From contig NZ_LT800497.1 in NCBI RefSeq assembly GCF_900166635.1, positions 3,582,344 through 3,646,343 of the forward strand: a DNA stretch of 64,000 nucleotides. Reading direction: 5' to 3'. Position numbers and translations under genes: made by a program. Below, one piece after another: positions 27,584 through 37,455 of the stretch (positions are counted from its first letter, which is position 1; every line of letters begins with the position of its first letter). The notes beneath the pieces were generated by a model, which searched no databases, had not been told where the DNA came from, and saw nothing but the letters and a program-made list of their open reading frames with translations. This DNA is from Oceanobacillus timonensis. Lineage in GTDB: Bacteria; Bacillota; Bacilli; Bacillales; Amphibacillaceae.

Positions 27584-28806
27584 GAACTAAATGGATAATT
27601 CCCTTTTTCATGGCTGCCTGTCTTTCCTTACTTTCGGGGTGCTGGAGCAGTATAGAATTAAAAGAATTGGCCATCGTTTCTGCTTATGCCATTGATAAAA
27701 AAGAAGACGGTACGTATGTTGGTACATTTCAGCTCATTAATCCAATGAATGTTCCCGGTGCACTGCAAGGGGGCGCTGCCGGACAAAACCCGAGTATAAC
27801 CACTTACACAACGACGGGCGGCAATCCTTTGGAGCTGACTGACCGCGCATCAAAAAAAATTTCCAGAAATCTCTATTTTGCGCACACTAGTTTATTGGTC
27901 GTCAGCGAAGAGCTTGCCAGAGAGGAAGGACTTTCGTCTCTTCTCGATGCAATGGAACGCGGACTCGAATTTCGAACAACGACAAAAGTGATTGTTACGC
28001 GAGGAGCACAAGCTAGTGATTTCGTCAAAATATTAACAGCTATCGATCAAGTACCTGCTGAAAAAGCGGTTAAATCCTTAGAATTCACAGAAGAACTATA
28101 CGGAGAAAATATAGCAACTAATTTGCAAAAATTTATTAAGTCTACAGTATCGACAGGAAAAGAACCATTGGTCAGCGGCTTCACGATACAAGGCGATGTG
28201 GAAAAAGGGCAAACGATGGCACAGCTGCAATCAACAGGTGGTGCTGCAACGATTGAAGTAGATGGTATGGGTGCTTTTAAAAAAGGGAAATTGGTGAACT
28301 GGATAGATGGAGAAAAAGCAGAAGGAACCCTTTGGATATTAGACCAGATTCGGCAAGCTCCTGTAAATATAGAATGGGAAGACCACAAAGACGCCATTTC
28401 CTATAAAGTGATACGTCAAAAAACGAATGTATCTGCACGAGTAACGGACAATAAGCCGGTCATCTCGGTCAATATCCGTGCAGAAGGCGACCTTCGTGCG
28501 ATAGAAGTGCCGGTCGATGTGACCGATCCGCATGTATTATTTCAAATCGAGAAAATATTGGAACAAAAAATTGAAGAAGAAGTCAAGGCAGCTATTCAAG
28601 AAGCACAAAAGGCAAGAACAGATGTCTTCGGATTTGGAGAAAAGCTGCAACAATCTGATCCGGATGAATGGAAAAAGCTTGAACCAGATTGGCAGGAGGA
28701 AATTTTTCCTGAACTAGAAGCAGACGTAACCGTGGAAGCCTTTATTCGTCGTACTGGGATGCGAAACAGCCCATATCTTTTTGATATCGAGAAAAAAGGC
28801 GAGTAA
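27580..28806 (+). CDS. Spore germinant receptor C subunit, GerKC-like lipoprotein
   Basis: A 408-residue GerC-type lipoprotein. The signal ends in SLLSGC with the lipidated C22, followed by the family motif WSSIELKELAIVSAYAIDK. Further conserved stretches are FAHTSLLVVSEELAREEG near 100 and the C-terminal WKKLEPDWQEEIFPEL. It overlaps the A-subunit gene by 4 bp (ATGA), showing coupled translation. It is anchored to the outer face of the spore inner membrane and is required for receptor function in the family. Confidence 0.92.
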   Translation: MRTKWIIPFFMAACLSLLSGCWSSIELKELAIVSAYAIDKKEDGTYVGTFQLINPMNVPGALQGGAAGQNPSITTYTTTGGNPLELTDRASKKISRNLYFAHTSLLVVSEELAREEGLSSLLDAMERGLEFRTTTKVIVTRGAQASDFVKILTAIDQVPAEKAVKSLEFTEELYGENIATNLQKFIKSTVSTGKEPLVSGFTIQGDVEKGQTMAQLQSTGGAATIEVDGMGAFKKGKLVNWIDGEKAEGTLWILDQIRQAPVNIEWEDHKDAISYKVIRQKTNVSARVTDNKPVISVNIRAEGDLRAIEVPVDVTDPHVLFQIEKILEQKIEEEVKAAIQEAQKARTDVFGFGEKLQQSDPDEWKKLEPDWQEEIFPELEADVTVEAFIRRTGMRNSPYLFDIEKKGE

Positions 28807-28818
28807 AAAGGAGGAGAC

Positions 28819-29913
28819 TTGCAGATGGAAAAGGCAAAAATCAGTGCAAGCCAATTATTTATCCTGATGGTTTTATTTCAACTGAGCAATTCTTTGCTGA
28901 TTCCTCTTGCAATGGGGGCGGGACGCGACAGCTGGTTAGCCATTCTTGTCGCTTCCGCCGTAAGTATCTTCTTATTTTTTGTTTATTGGGCACTTTATCT
29001 GTATTATCCCAAACTTTTGCTGACAGACTATACAGAGAAAATCATTGGCAAAATTTTAGGACGAACTCTAGCTTTTCTATATATCCTCTTTTTCTTATAT
29101 ACCGCTGCAAGAGTATTGCGGGAGTTTGGTGTCATGCTGCTGTCTTTTGCTTTTGCAGAAACTCCTTTATTCGTCGCCAGTACCCTGATGATTCTAGTGG
29201 TTATTTATACGGTTTATAAAGGCATTGAGGTCATCGCCAGGACAGGAGAGCTGCTTTTTGTTGTCATGTGTCTGCTTGCAGTCTTTCTGTTCCTGCTTAT
29301 TGCCATCTCAGGGTTGATTGAGATTTCGAATATAAAACCTGTCCTGGAGGATTCGCCCAAAGTATTGAAAACAGTGTTTACAGAGACATTATATGTCCCT
29401 TTTGGTGAAATCATTGTATTCACGATGATTTTCCCCTATTTGAATCAAGCAAAGAAATTGAAAAAGACAGGAGTAACGGCAATAAGCGCCACTGGTGCTG
29501 TACTTGCTCTAACCACCCTTTTGAATATTAGTGTCCTTGGCGTACCTCTCATTGAGCGTTCTCTTTTTCCTTTATTAACAACGATCCAATCCATTGAAGT
29601 CGGCGGTTTTTTGGAACGTCTCGATGTGATCTTTATTCTTGTGCTTGTGATTGGGGGTTTCTTTAAAGTATCAGTGTATACTTACTGTGCCATTATCGGA
29701 ACAGCAAATTTATTTAACATCAAAGAACCATCCAAATTAGCCTATCCGTTGGGAATGACAGTATTATTTGTATCCATGATTATTGCAAGCAATTACTCTG
29801 AGCATCTTGAAGAAGGACTAAAAATATTCCCGCTCTATGCACAGCTTCCTTTTCAAATTATTTTTCCTGTGCTTCTGCTTATAATCGCCTTTTTTAAAAA
29901 CAGAAAATCGTAA
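28819..29913 (+). CDS. Spore germinant receptor B subunit, GerKB-like
   Basis: A 364-residue integral membrane protein with about ten helices, from the APC-transporter-related GerB family. The opening ISASQLFILMVLFQLSNSLLIPLAMGAGRDSW is characteristic. In other receptors this subunit forms the amino-acid or nutrient-binding pocket. It begins 12 bp after the C subunit gene behind GGAGGAG. The predicted pocket residues cannot be assigned from sequence alone. Confidence 0.92.
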   Translation: MQMEKAKISASQLFILMVLFQLSNSLLIPLAMGAGRDSWLAILVASAVSIFLFFVYWALYLYYPKLLLTDYTEKIIGKILGRTLAFLYILFFLYTAARVLREFGVMLLSFAFAETPLFVASTLMILVVIYTVYKGIEVIARTGELLFVVMCLLAVFLFLLIAISGLIEISNIKPVLEDSPKVLKTVFTETLYVPFGEIIVFTMIFPYLNQAKKLKKTGVTAISATGAVLALTTLLNISVLGVPLIERSLFPLLTTIQSIEVGGFLERLDVIFILVLVIGGFFKVSVYTYCAIIGTANLFNIKEPSKLAYPLGMTVLFVSMIIASNYSEHLEEGLKIFPLYAQLPFQIIFPVLLLIIAFFKNRKS

Positions 29914-29980
29914 GCAATTCAGAGTGGTGCAAATATAACCAAGACACACAACTATAAATAATATGATTGGAGCGTAAAAA

Positions 29981-30202
29981 ATGAAAATCCTCGGTATTTC
30001 ACTGCTTATGTTCATCCTTTTAGCAGGTGTATCCACAGGAATCGATCTCTTAAACGGATATGAAGTACCCGCCATCAGATCACTTAATCCGATATATGTT
30101 ATGGAAATCCCTGAATTAGCAATCATGTATCTGCTTCTACTCCTCTTATTTGTTGATCCTGTCTCGTCTTTTTTGCAAAAAAGACGTAATCGGAAAAAAT
30201 GA
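29981..30202 (+). CDS. Germinant receptor D subunit-like small membrane protein
   Basis: A 73-residue protein with two hydrophobic helices (about residues 3-22 and 44-62) and a strongly basic end (QKKRRNRKK-like). It follows the B subunit gene by 67 bp with its own GGAG site. Small two-helix D subunits are known to accompany several Bacillus receptor operons and modulate germination rates, and this size, topology and place fit that class. The gene is inferred to be part of the operon; no terminator lies between. Confidence 0.7.
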   Translation: MKILGISLLMFILLAGVSTGIDLLNGYEVPAIRSLNPIYVMEIPELAIMYLLLLLLFVDPVSSFLQKRRNRKK

Positions 30203-30251
30203 CATGCTACAATCAAATAATCAAATAATTTTATTTTTTTCTACGAATCTA

Positions 30252-30280
30252 TTGACAACTGCCTGTACCTTCGTTTAATA
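30252..30280 (+). promoter_or_regulatory. Promoter of the trp operon
   Basis: A perfect TTGACA (30252-30257) followed after 17 bases by TTAATA (30275-30280; overlapping alternatives TTTAAT and TAATAT). It lies about 30 bp upstream of the first T-box. Confidence 0.6.
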
Positions 30281-30310
30281 TTGTCTTCAATCAATTAAAT
30301 GTTGTGGCGT

Positions 30311-30562
30311 TGATGAAGAGGAGTAATTACAGGTGAACTCTAAAGAGAGCTGATGGTTGCTGTGAATCAGTGAGTATCCTTGTAATGAATGGACTTCGGA
30401 GCTCCAAACCGAAACAGATACGGAGTAGGCTTTGGCGGAATGGTTTCCCGTTACGGAAACTTAGAAGATAATGTTCTTCTTTTAGAGTGAGCTGCTTGTC
30501 AGCTAATAAAGGTGGTACCACGGTCCCTCGTCCTTTTATATATGGATGAGGGGCCTTTTTGA
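30311..30562 (+). ncRNA. Tryptophan T-box riboswitch 1 (upstream copy)
   Basis: A complete T-box leader. It has the Stem I start GATGAAGAGGAGTA, the AAAGAGAGCTGATGG (GA-motif) region, a specifier-loop UGG (Trp) codon in GAATGGACTTC at about 30388-30398, and the T-box sequence AAAGGTGGTACCACGG at 30508-30523. It ends in a terminator with stem GGTCCCTCGTCC/GGATGAGGGGCC and T-run (30522-30560). The acceptor-pairing bulge reads UGGU. Uncharged tRNA-Trp binding should prevent the terminator and allow transcription. Confidence 0.93.
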
Positions 30563-30596
30563 TTTTTGGAGAATAATAAAAAAGATATGATAAGCG

Positions 30597-30879
30597 ATGA
30601 TGAAGAGGAGTACATAATCTTCCATGCATCACAGAGAACTGATAATTTGGTGGGATATCAGTATGCAGGGATTATGGAATGGACTTCTGAGTGTTTTTCC
30701 GAATAGAAGTGCATCTGCACATGAGTAGGAAAAAACGTATTTCCGACGTTACACGGATAGGGTATCGGCAAAGTCCTGTACCTGATAAAGATAGAAAGCG
30801 TATGCTTTCTAAACAGAGGTGGCACCGCGGCCCTATCGTCCTCTATAAGCACATAACTGTGTTTATAGAGGATTTTTTT
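30597..30879 (+). ncRNA. Tryptophan T-box riboswitch 2 (downstream copy)
   Basis: A second full T-box right after the first. It repeats GATGAAGAGGAGTA, a CAGAGAACTGATAATTTGG region, the specifier UGG in GGAATGGACTTC at about 30679-30690, and a canonical T-box AGAGGTGGCACCGCGG at 30818-30833. Its terminator is the stem TCCTCTATAA/TTATAGAGGA with T-run (30837-30879). Here the bulge is UGGC, fully complementary to the GCCA end of a tRNA-Trp with discriminator G. Two terminators in series mean both must be relieved before trpE is transcribed, giving tighter, steeper control by tryptophan charging. Confidence 0.95.
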
Positions 30880-30907
30880 ATTTCAAAAATATAAAGGAGA
30901 GATCATC

Positions 30908-32308
30908 ATGACGGCACATGTCACGCAACAAACATACCCGATCGATGGGTTAATCCCTATTCAAGTTTATCAAAACCTGCCCAAAGCAAAAAAATATCTA
31001 TTAGAAAGCAGCTTTCCCCGTGAAGAAAAAGGACGCTATTCGTTTATCGGGATTCGCCCTTATCAGGAAATCATCGGACGCGGGAATGAAACAACACTTA
31101 TCAGCACTTCCCATGTAGAACCGCTGGTTGTCCATCAGCATGCATTGCATTTCTTGCAGGAAACGATGCCGAAGCTTGCTTTGTCTCTTCCTATCCCCTT
31201 TTACGGCGGGGCAGTTGGTTATATAGGCTACGATACGATTCAGGCTTTTGAAGATACTGGGCAGACACCCTTTGATGACCGGAATATGCCTGACATTCAT
31301 TTGATGCTTTTTGAAGATACAATCGTTTTTGATCATGAAGAGAATAAACTGCATCTGATTGCTATTGACCGGGACGGCGGCTCAGAAGATAATCGGGCGC
31401 GGCGGATTCAAAAGATGGAACAGTTTATAGAACAAGCAAGAAGCACGGATCTCCCTGTTCCGCAAACCTATGCGTTTATACCGGAAATGGAACAAAGAAA
31501 TTTTGAACGGAATGTGGAGATAGCGAAAGAACGTATGCAAAAAGGAGATATTTTTCAAGTCGTTTTATCGCAGCGGTTTTCAAGAGAAGTGGAAGATGAG
31601 CAGGAATTTGGTCTTTCTTTTTATGAACAACTGCGGAGACATAACGCTTCCCCTTACATGTTCTATATAGATTTTCAGGATTACACGGTACTGGGAGCTT
31701 CTCCGGAAAGCTTAATAGAAACCAACGGCAGTCAAGTCGTTACCAATCCGATTGCCGGAACACGAAAACGAGGAGAAACGGAACAAGAAGATCAAGCATT
31801 AGCAGAAGAACTGCTTGCAGACGAAAAAGAACTGGCAGAACATCGGATGCTGGTTGACTTAAGCAGAAATGATTTAGGCCGTGTCTGCGAGATAGGCAGC
31901 ATTGAGATACCGGTCTATATGACGATTGAGCGTTACCAGCACGTGATGCATATTGTTTCCGAAGTAACCGGAACATTGCGGCAGGACTATTCAGGAATTG
32001 ATGCGCTTATCTCCTGTTTACCGGCCGGTACGGTATCGGGGGCGCCTAAAATCCGGGCGATGCAAATCATTAATGAACTGGAAACCGTCAAACGTGGACC
32101 TTATGCCGGCGGAATCGGTTTTATCAACTTTGAACATGACGTGCATATCGCACTTGCTATCCGCTCTATTATTATCCAGAACTCCAAAGCATATTTTCAA
32201 GCCGGTGCCGGCCTGGTACATGATTCCGTTCCGTACAATGAATATATGGAAACCATTAACAAAGGACGATCTTTTATGGAGGTGCCTGAACTTGATTCTA
32301 TTAATTGA
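30908..32308 (+). CDS. trpE: Anthranilate synthase component I
   Basis: A 466-residue chorismate-utilising enzyme, first step of tryptophan synthesis. The N-terminal domain carries the feedback region, with LLESSFPREEKGRYSFIG at about 30-47. The catalytic domain has GDIFQVVLSQRF near 212, ASPESLIETNG near 265, PIAGTRKRG near 282, LVDLSRNDLGRV near 315, LPAGTVSGAPKIRAM near 370 and PYAGGIGF. The start codon has AAAGGAG, directly after the second T-box. It ends overlapping trpG by 17 bp. Confidence 0.97.
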   Translation: MTAHVTQQTYPIDGLIPIQVYQNLPKAKKYLLESSFPREEKGRYSFIGIRPYQEIIGRGNETTLISTSHVEPLVVHQHALHFLQETMPKLALSLPIPFYGGAVGYIGYDTIQAFEDTGQTPFDDRNMPDIHLMLFEDTIVFDHEENKLHLIAIDRDGGSEDNRARRIQKMEQFIEQARSTDLPVPQTYAFIPEMEQRNFERNVEIAKERMQKGDIFQVVLSQRFSREVEDEQEFGLSFYEQLRRHNASPYMFYIDFQDYTVLGASPESLIETNGSQVVTNPIAGTRKRGETEQEDQALAEELLADEKELAEHRMLVDLSRNDLGRVCEIGSIEIPVYMTIERYQHVMHIVSEVTGTLRQDYSGIDALISCLPAGTVSGAPKIRAMQIINELETVKRGPYAGGIGFINFEHDVHIALAIRSIIIQNSKAYFQAGAGLVHDSVPYNEYMETINKGRSFMEVPELDSIN

Positions 32309-32888
32309 TAATTATGATTCTTTCACATACAACCTGTTTCAATATGTCTCAGAGTGCGGCGTACACGTAGAAGTTATCCGCAATGATAAAGTAACACCGG
32401 AAACGATTGACACTTTAAAACCGGAAGCGATTATTATTTCACCTGGACCTGGCACTCCAAAGGATGCAGGGAATTGCACGGATATTGTGCAAACGTACTA
32501 TAAGCAGCTGCCGATACTGGGAATCTGCCTCGGACACCAAGTGATTATGGAAGCGCTGGGCGGAAGAGTGATTCAAGCATCTACCATTAAACATGGAAAA
32601 ACATCACTGATTGAGCATGATGACACCGGGCTTTTCCAAGGGCTAAATAATCCTGTGGAAGTGATGCGTTATCACTCTCTTGCAGCGGAACACAACACTG
32701 TGCCAACAGAATTACGCATTACAGCAACCGCTATCGATGATGATGAAATTATGGGAATAGCCCATCAAACCTATCCTGTCTACGGATTGCAATTCCATCC
32801 TGAATCGATTGGAACACTGGATGGAAAACAAATTATCTCTCATTTTGTTGAGACACTTGCAAAACAGAAGGAGGAAGTAATATCATGA
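32292..32888 (+). CDS. trpG: Anthranilate synthase component II (glutamine amidotransferase)
   Basis: A 198-residue class I amidotransferase that releases ammonia for TrpE. It has LLIDNYDSFTYN at the start, the oxyanion loop ISPGPGTP, the nucleophile Cys in GICLGHQ near 79 and the catalytic HPES near 168. The start is TTG at 32292 with a near-perfect GGAGGTG site inside the end of trpE, giving a 17-bp overlap and coupled 1:1 synthesis. Upstream in-frame residues are merely trpE read in another frame. In some Bacilli the subunit is shared with folate synthesis; whether a separate pabA exists is not visible here. Confidence 0.95.
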   Translation: MILLIDNYDSFTYNLFQYVSECGVHVEVIRNDKVTPETIDTLKPEAIIISPGPGTPKDAGNCTDIVQTYYKQLPILGICLGHQVIMEALGGRVIQASTIKHGKTSLIEHDDTGLFQGLNNPVEVMRYHSLAAEHNTVPTELRITATAIDDDEIMGIAHQTYPVYGLQFHPESIGTLDGKQIISHFVETLAKQKEEVIS

Positions 32889-33910
32889 AACCAAATTTTA
32901 ATCAATTACTGGAAGGCAATGATTTATCTTTTGAAGAAACAAAGGCATTATTTAACGCTTGCTTTCAGGAAGATGTTTCCGATACCGAGTTATCCGCTAT
33001 TTTAGTTGCATTAAAAATGAAACAGCCGACTGCACAAGAGTTGGCAGGCTTAGCTGACGTGATTCATACCAACTCCCCTTTCCAGTTTGATTTAGGTATT
33101 CCGGCAATGGATAACTGCGGAACAGGCGGTGACAGATCGAACAGTTTTAATATCAGCACCTGTGCGGCATTTGTTTTAGCCGGCGCCGGTGTGACGGTCG
33201 CTAAACACGGGAATCGCCGTATTTCCAGCCAGACCGGAAGTGCAGATGTATTAGAAGAGCTTGGTATTCCGCTTGATTTAACCAAGCCGCAAATCAAATA
33301 TATCCTGCAGGAAAATCAAATCGCCTTTTTATTTGCGCAACATGTTCATCCGACGTTGAAGCAGATTGCCGGTGTACGTCAAAAACTTCGGACCCCGACC
33401 ATTTTTAACTTAGTCGGTCCTTTGACCAATCCGGTTGCACTGCAATCACAGCTGATTGGTGTTTATTCGGAGGAAGCACTGCCAATCGTAGCAAAATCGC
33501 TGCAGACGCTCGGCAGAAAACGTGCTCTGGTCATTCATGGCGCGGGTGGAATGGATGAAGCCTCCATGCAGGGCGAAAACAAATATATTTTACTGGAGAA
33601 TAACGAATTAAAAGAAGGAACGATCCATCCGGAAGATGTCGGGTTATCCGTCTATACGAACCAAGAAATTGAAGGCGGCGATTCCAAACAGAATGCCGAC
33701 ATCCTGCGTTCGGTATTAAACGGAGAACCAGGCGCTTACCTAGATACGGTGCTGTTTAATGCAGCGATTGCATTATTTGCCACTGGACGCGTTGATTCGA
33801 TCAAAGATGGCGTGGACGTTGCCAGAAACAGCGTATTCTCCGGAAAAGCGAAAGCAAAATTAGATACGTTGGTGCATTACAGCAAGGAAGCCAAACAGGA
33901 GGTAGTCTAA
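32885..33910 (+). CDS. trpD: Anthranilate phosphoribosyltransferase
   Basis: A 341-residue enzyme that couples anthranilate to PRPP. Conserved pieces are MDNCGTGGDRSNSFNISTCAAF (PRPP loop, read as GTGGD and NISTC) near 80, KHGNRRISSQTGSADVLE near 107, and FLFAQHVHPTLK near 145. It overlaps trpG by 4 bp (ATGA). Length and position in the operon are standard. Confidence 0.96.
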   Translation: MKPNFNQLLEGNDLSFEETKALFNACFQEDVSDTELSAILVALKMKQPTAQELAGLADVIHTNSPFQFDLGIPAMDNCGTGGDRSNSFNISTCAAFVLAGAGVTVAKHGNRRISSQTGSADVLEELGIPLDLTKPQIKYILQENQIAFLFAQHVHPTLKQIAGVRQKLRTPTIFNLVGPLTNPVALQSQLIGVYSEEALPIVAKSLQTLGRKRALVIHGAGGMDEASMQGENKYILLENNELKEGTIHPEDVGLSVYTNQEIEGGDSKQNADILRSVLNGEPGAYLDTVLFNAAIALFATGRVDSIKDGVDVARNSVFSGKAKAKLDTLVHYSKEAKQEVV

Positions 33911-34705
33911 ATGACCTTTTTAGAAAAAATTATCGATAAGAAAAAACAGGAAGTTGCCGAACGAAAATTACAATCCTCCGGGAATGACACCCGGAAACAT
34001 CCGATTTATCCATTTCATGACAGCGTGCAGGCAGCAAACCATATGTCCATTATTGCAGAAATCAAACGGTCTTCCCCTTCTAAAGGAGCAATTCAAATGG
34101 ATGTGGATATCCTTAAGCAGGCAAAACAATATGAAGATTCCGGTGCAGCTGCGATTTCTGTTTTAACGGATGAAAACTTTTTTCACGGCTCCCTCGATGA
34201 TCTGAAGGCAGTTAGTGAAGCTGTTTCCATTCCCGTCCTTTGTAAAGATTTTATCATTGATGAGATTCAAATTGATGATGCCAAAAATGCGGGGGCATCC
34301 ATTATATTATTAATTCTTGCTGCATTGCCGCTCGAACGGTTTCAGCGTCTGTACCATTATGCCACAGAGCAAGGGCTGGAAGTACTCTGTGAGGTGCATA
34401 ACGCAGAGGAATTAAGAGATGCATTGACCGTCAGCCCAAAAATTGTCGGGGTTAATAATCGTAATTTAAAAACCTTTGAAGTTGATTTACAAACAACGCC
34501 GGAACTGATTCAACAAATCAATGCGAACGGGCTGACAATCATCAGCGAGAGCGGGATGCGTACGAAAGCAGATGCTGAATTAGCCAAAGATGCCGGTGCT
34601 AATACAATCCTGGTCGGTGAAACGTTAATGCGTTCCGATAATGTGGAAAAAGATATGCAGGCATTGCAGGTGCCTCTCTCTCCTTCCCCGAAAGGAGCCT
34701 CCTGA
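33911..34705 (+). CDS. trpC: Indole-3-glycerol phosphate synthase
   Basis: A 264-residue TIM-barrel enzyme. It shows IIAEIKRSSPSKG near 45, the catalytic Lys in VLCKDFIID near 108 and the phosphate-binding NNRNLKTFEVD near 177, ESGMRT and VGETLMRS near 232. It starts directly at the trpD stop. It is a single-function protein, unlike the fused TrpC-TrpF of enterics. Confidence 0.96.
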   Translation: MTFLEKIIDKKKQEVAERKLQSSGNDTRKHPIYPFHDSVQAANHMSIIAEIKRSSPSKGAIQMDVDILKQAKQYEDSGAAAISVLTDENFFHGSLDDLKAVSEAVSIPVLCKDFIIDEIQIDDAKNAGASIILLILAALPLERFQRLYHYATEQGLEVLCEVHNAEELRDALTVSPKIVGVNNRNLKTFEVDLQTTPELIQQINANGLTIISESGMRTKADAELAKDAGANTILVGETLMRSDNVEKDMQALQVPLSPSPKGAS

Positions 34706-34706
34706 T

Positions 34707-35312
34707 ATGCTCGTCAAAATCTGCGGAATCACCACTCCTGAAATAGCAGAGGCTGCCGTCCATGCAGGTGCAGATTTTTTAGGCTTTGTTTTCGCCAAAA
34801 GCAAACGGGAAATTTCCACAGAACAGGCTCGAAAAATAATTGCACCACTGCCTGAGCATGTAAAAAGTGTCGGTGTTTTTGTCAATAAAGATACGAAGGA
34901 AATAGAACATATCGTACAGGAAACCGGGATTGATTTTGTACAATTGCACGGAGAAGAAACAGCTGAAGCGGTTAAGAACTTTTCTGTTCCCGTTATCAAA
35001 TCGCTTCCCGGTACAACAGATGGGTTACACATTGCTGCACAATATGATGCAGCATCTTATCTGCTGATGGACAGTCCTCCCCTCCCCCATGCACATGGAG
35101 GGAACGGAATTGCTTTTAACTGGTCCATTTTAAAAGGAAATCATTTCACCGACCGATTGATGTTAGCAGGTGGACTGACAGCAGAAAATGTTGCTGAAGC
35201 CATCCGGGAGGCAGGCCCCATTGGTGTGGATGTCTCCAGCGGTGTGGAAACAGACGGAGAGAAAGACCCAGATAAAATAAAAGCTTTTATTCACGCAGCG
35301 AAACAACAATAG
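34707..35312 (+). CDS. trpF: Phosphoribosylanthranilate isomerase
   Basis: A 201-residue TIM-barrel enzyme. The N-terminus VKICGIT holds the catalytic Cys; the catalytic Asp lies in VDVSSGVE near 178, with VQLHGEE near 75 and LAGGLTAENV near 152. The ATG at 34707 follows the trpC stop by one base behind AAGGAG. It rearranges the anthranilate ribotide to the substrate of TrpC. Confidence 0.95.
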   Translation: MLVKICGITTPEIAEAAVHAGADFLGFVFAKSKREISTEQARKIIAPLPEHVKSVGVFVNKDTKEIEHIVQETGIDFVQLHGEETAEAVKNFSVPVIKSLPGTTDGLHIAAQYDAASYLLMDSPPLPHAHGGNGIAFNWSILKGNHFTDRLMLAGGLTAENVAEAIREAGPIGVDVSSGVETDGEKDPDKIKAFIHAAKQQ

Positions 35313-35327
35313 AAAGGAATAGATACC

Positions 35328-36539
35328 ATGCAAACATATACATTTCCAGACAGTACAGGTAAATACGGAAAATTCGGAGGCAGATATGTCCCGGAATTAC
35401 TGATGCCGGTTGTCTTAGAACTGGAAGAAGCCTACGAAGCAGCTAAAAACGATCCTTCTTTTCAGGAGGAACTAAATAATTACCTGACAGAATATATCGG
35501 CAGAACCACGCCTTTGTATGAAGCAGAACAATTAAGCAAGCACTTGGACGGACCCAAAATCTATCTAAAACGGGAAGATTTAAATCACACCGGCGCGCAT
35601 AAAATTAATAACACGATTGGGCAGGCCCTTTTAACTTTACGAATGGGCAAAAAGAAAGTGGTCGCTGAAACAGGAGCCGGCCAGCACGGTGTAGCAACAG
35701 CAACTGTCTGCTCTCTGCTCGGTTTAGAGTGTATTGTTTTTATGGGTGAGAAAGATATTAAAAGACAGAAATTGAACGTGTTTCGTATGGAACTTTTAGG
35801 CGCCAAAGTGGTTGGCGTTTCTCAAGGCAGCGCAACATTAAAAGATGCCGTGAACGAAGCATTCCGCTATTGGGTAAACAATGTTCACGACACCCATTAT
35901 ATTATTGGCTCTGTTGTTGGCCCGCATCCATTCCCGCGTATTGTCCGGGACTTTCAATCAGTGATTGGTGCAGAAACCAAACAGCAGAGTCTTGAAAAAC
36001 AAGGGAAACTTCCAGATGCAGTCGTTGCTTGTGTCGGCGGAGGAAGTAATGCCATGGGCATGTTTTATCCATTTGTAGAAGATAAAGAAGTTGCTTTATA
36101 CGGAGTCGAAGCGGCAGGAAAAGGCGTGGACACTGATGAGCATGCAGCTACGCTCACAGGCGGATCTCCCGGCATGATGCATGGTACCTTCACGTATTTA
36201 CTGCAGGATGAAGCAGGTCAAATTCAGGAAGCAGCTTCGATTTCTGCCGGGTTAGACTATCCAGGAATTGGCCCGGAACACAGCCATCTGCGTGACAGCG
36301 GCCGGGTGACCTATCCTTCGATTACAGACGAAGAAGCATTAGAAGCTTTCCAATTACTCGCGAAATTAGAAGGAATTATTCCTGCCCTGGAAAGTGCACA
36401 TGCTGTTTCCTATGCATGCAAACTTGCCAAAGAAATGTCTGCCGATCAGTCACTGGTTATCTGCCTGTCTGGACGCGGAGATAAGGATGTTGAACAGGTC
36501 AAAGCAAAGCTCGAGGAGGATTCCGATGGGAAAGCATAA
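35328..36539 (+). CDS. trpB: Tryptophan synthase beta subunit
   Basis: A 403-residue PLP enzyme joining indole and serine. The PLP lysine is in [14 protein letters not shown] near 93, the phosphate loop is [10 protein letters not shown] near 237 and the substrate loop GPEHSHLRD near 310. The opening [16 protein letters not shown] is typical of the TrpB1 class that works with TrpA. It overlaps trpA by 14 bp. Confidence 0.97.
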   Translation: MQTYTFPDSTGKYGKFGGRYVPELLMPVVLELEEAYEAAKNDPSFQEELNNYLTEYIGRTTPLYEAEQLSKHLDGPKIYLKREDLNHTGAHKINNTIGQALLTLRMGKKKVVAETGAGQHGVATATVCSLLGLECIVFMGEKDIKRQKLNVFRMELLGAKVVGVSQGSATLKDAVNEAFRYWVNNVHDTHYIIGSVVGPHPFPRIVRDFQSVIGAETKQQSLEKQGKLPDAVVACVGGGSNAMGMFYPFVEDKEVALYGVEAAGKGVDTDEHAATLTGGSPGMMHGTFTYLLQDEAGQIQEAASISAGLDYPGIGPEHSHLRDSGRVTYPSITDEEALEAFQLLAKLEGIIPALESAHAVSYACKLAKEMSADQSLVICLSGRGDKDVEQVKAKLEEDSDGKA

Positions 36540-37302
36540 ATTAGAAAATACATTAAATAACATCAAAGCGACTGGAAAGCCGCTGTTCATTCCTTATATG
36601 ATGGCTGGTGATGGTGGCATAGACCAAATCAATGAACGCATTCAGTTTTTAGATGAATGTGGTGCATCGGCGATAGAATTGGGGATCCCCTTTTCAGACC
36701 CGGTAGCAGATGGTCCTGTGATTCAGGATGCCGGACTGCGTGCGTTACAAGAGGGGACAACATTAAAGCGGGTTCTTGATGAAGTAAGGAAACAAAAAGA
36801 AACTCGGAACATCCCGATTATTTTGATGACCTATATCAATCCGATTTGGAATTATGGGTACGAGCAATTCGCGAAAGACTGTGATACTGCAGGCGTAGAC
36901 GGGATTATTATTCCTGATATCCCTATGGAAGAGGAAACAGATATTGCAGCTGCCCTTACTGAGCAGTCCATTGCCTTTATCCGTTTAGCCGCAATGACAA
37001 GCCCAGATGAACGCCTGAAGAAAATCGCCCAGGAATCGGAAGGCTTTTTATATGCTGTTTCTGTTAGTGGTACTACCGGCGAACGTGCACAGCACGAGGA
37101 AAGTACGCTTCATTATCTGGAGAAATTAACCAAGTTCAGCTCTGTTCCTGTTCTGGCCGGCTTTGGAATTTCTAATCCAGACCAGGCCAAGCACTTAGCC
37201 GCTTATTGTGACGGTGTCATTGTCGGCAGTAAAATTGTCCACTTATTTGCAGAAGGAAAGCAATCGGAAATTAAAAAATTAATCGGTGACACCGTTCAAT
37301 AA
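36526..37302 (+). CDS. trpA: Tryptophan synthase alpha subunit
   Basis: A 258-residue TIM-barrel protein that releases indole. It shows [11 protein letters not shown] near 20, the catalytic Glu in [19 protein letters not shown] (E50 region) and a substrate-binding loop [10 protein letters not shown] near 178, plus VLAGFGIS near 211. The ATG at 36526 has GAGGAGG inside trpB. It is the last gene of the operon and is followed by a terminator at 37456. Confidence 0.96.
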   Translation: MGKHKLENTLNNIKATGKPLFIPYMMAGDGGIDQINERIQFLDECGASAIELGIPFSDPVADGPVIQDAGLRALQEGTTLKRVLDEVRKQKETRNIPIILMTYINPIWNYGYEQFAKDCDTAGVDGIIIPDIPMEEETDIAAALTEQSIAFIRLAAMTSPDERLKKIAQESEGFLYAVSVSGTTGERAQHEESTLHYLEKLTKFSSVPVLAGFGISNPDQAKHLAAYCDGVIVGSKIVHLFAEGKQSEIKKLIGDTVQ

Positions 37303-37455
37303 AAGAATTGGACTTATTTTAGCTGTTGTTTTGCGATAAATGTATGTTTGCATTGATATAAGTGTCGAGACAACCAGTTTCTGACCGCATATAATATATT
37401 AGAATCTAGACAACGTTGTCCTTGATTCAAACCATCACAACAACCCATGCCTTGA

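Noticed and set aside
31998..32291. Long N-terminal extension of trpG
   Set aside because: It is trpE read in another frame; TTG 32292 with a near-perfect ribosome site gives the normal TrpG length.
36394..36525. N-terminal extension of trpA
   Set aside because: It is trpB in another frame; the ATG at 36526 has GAGGAGG and gives the family length.
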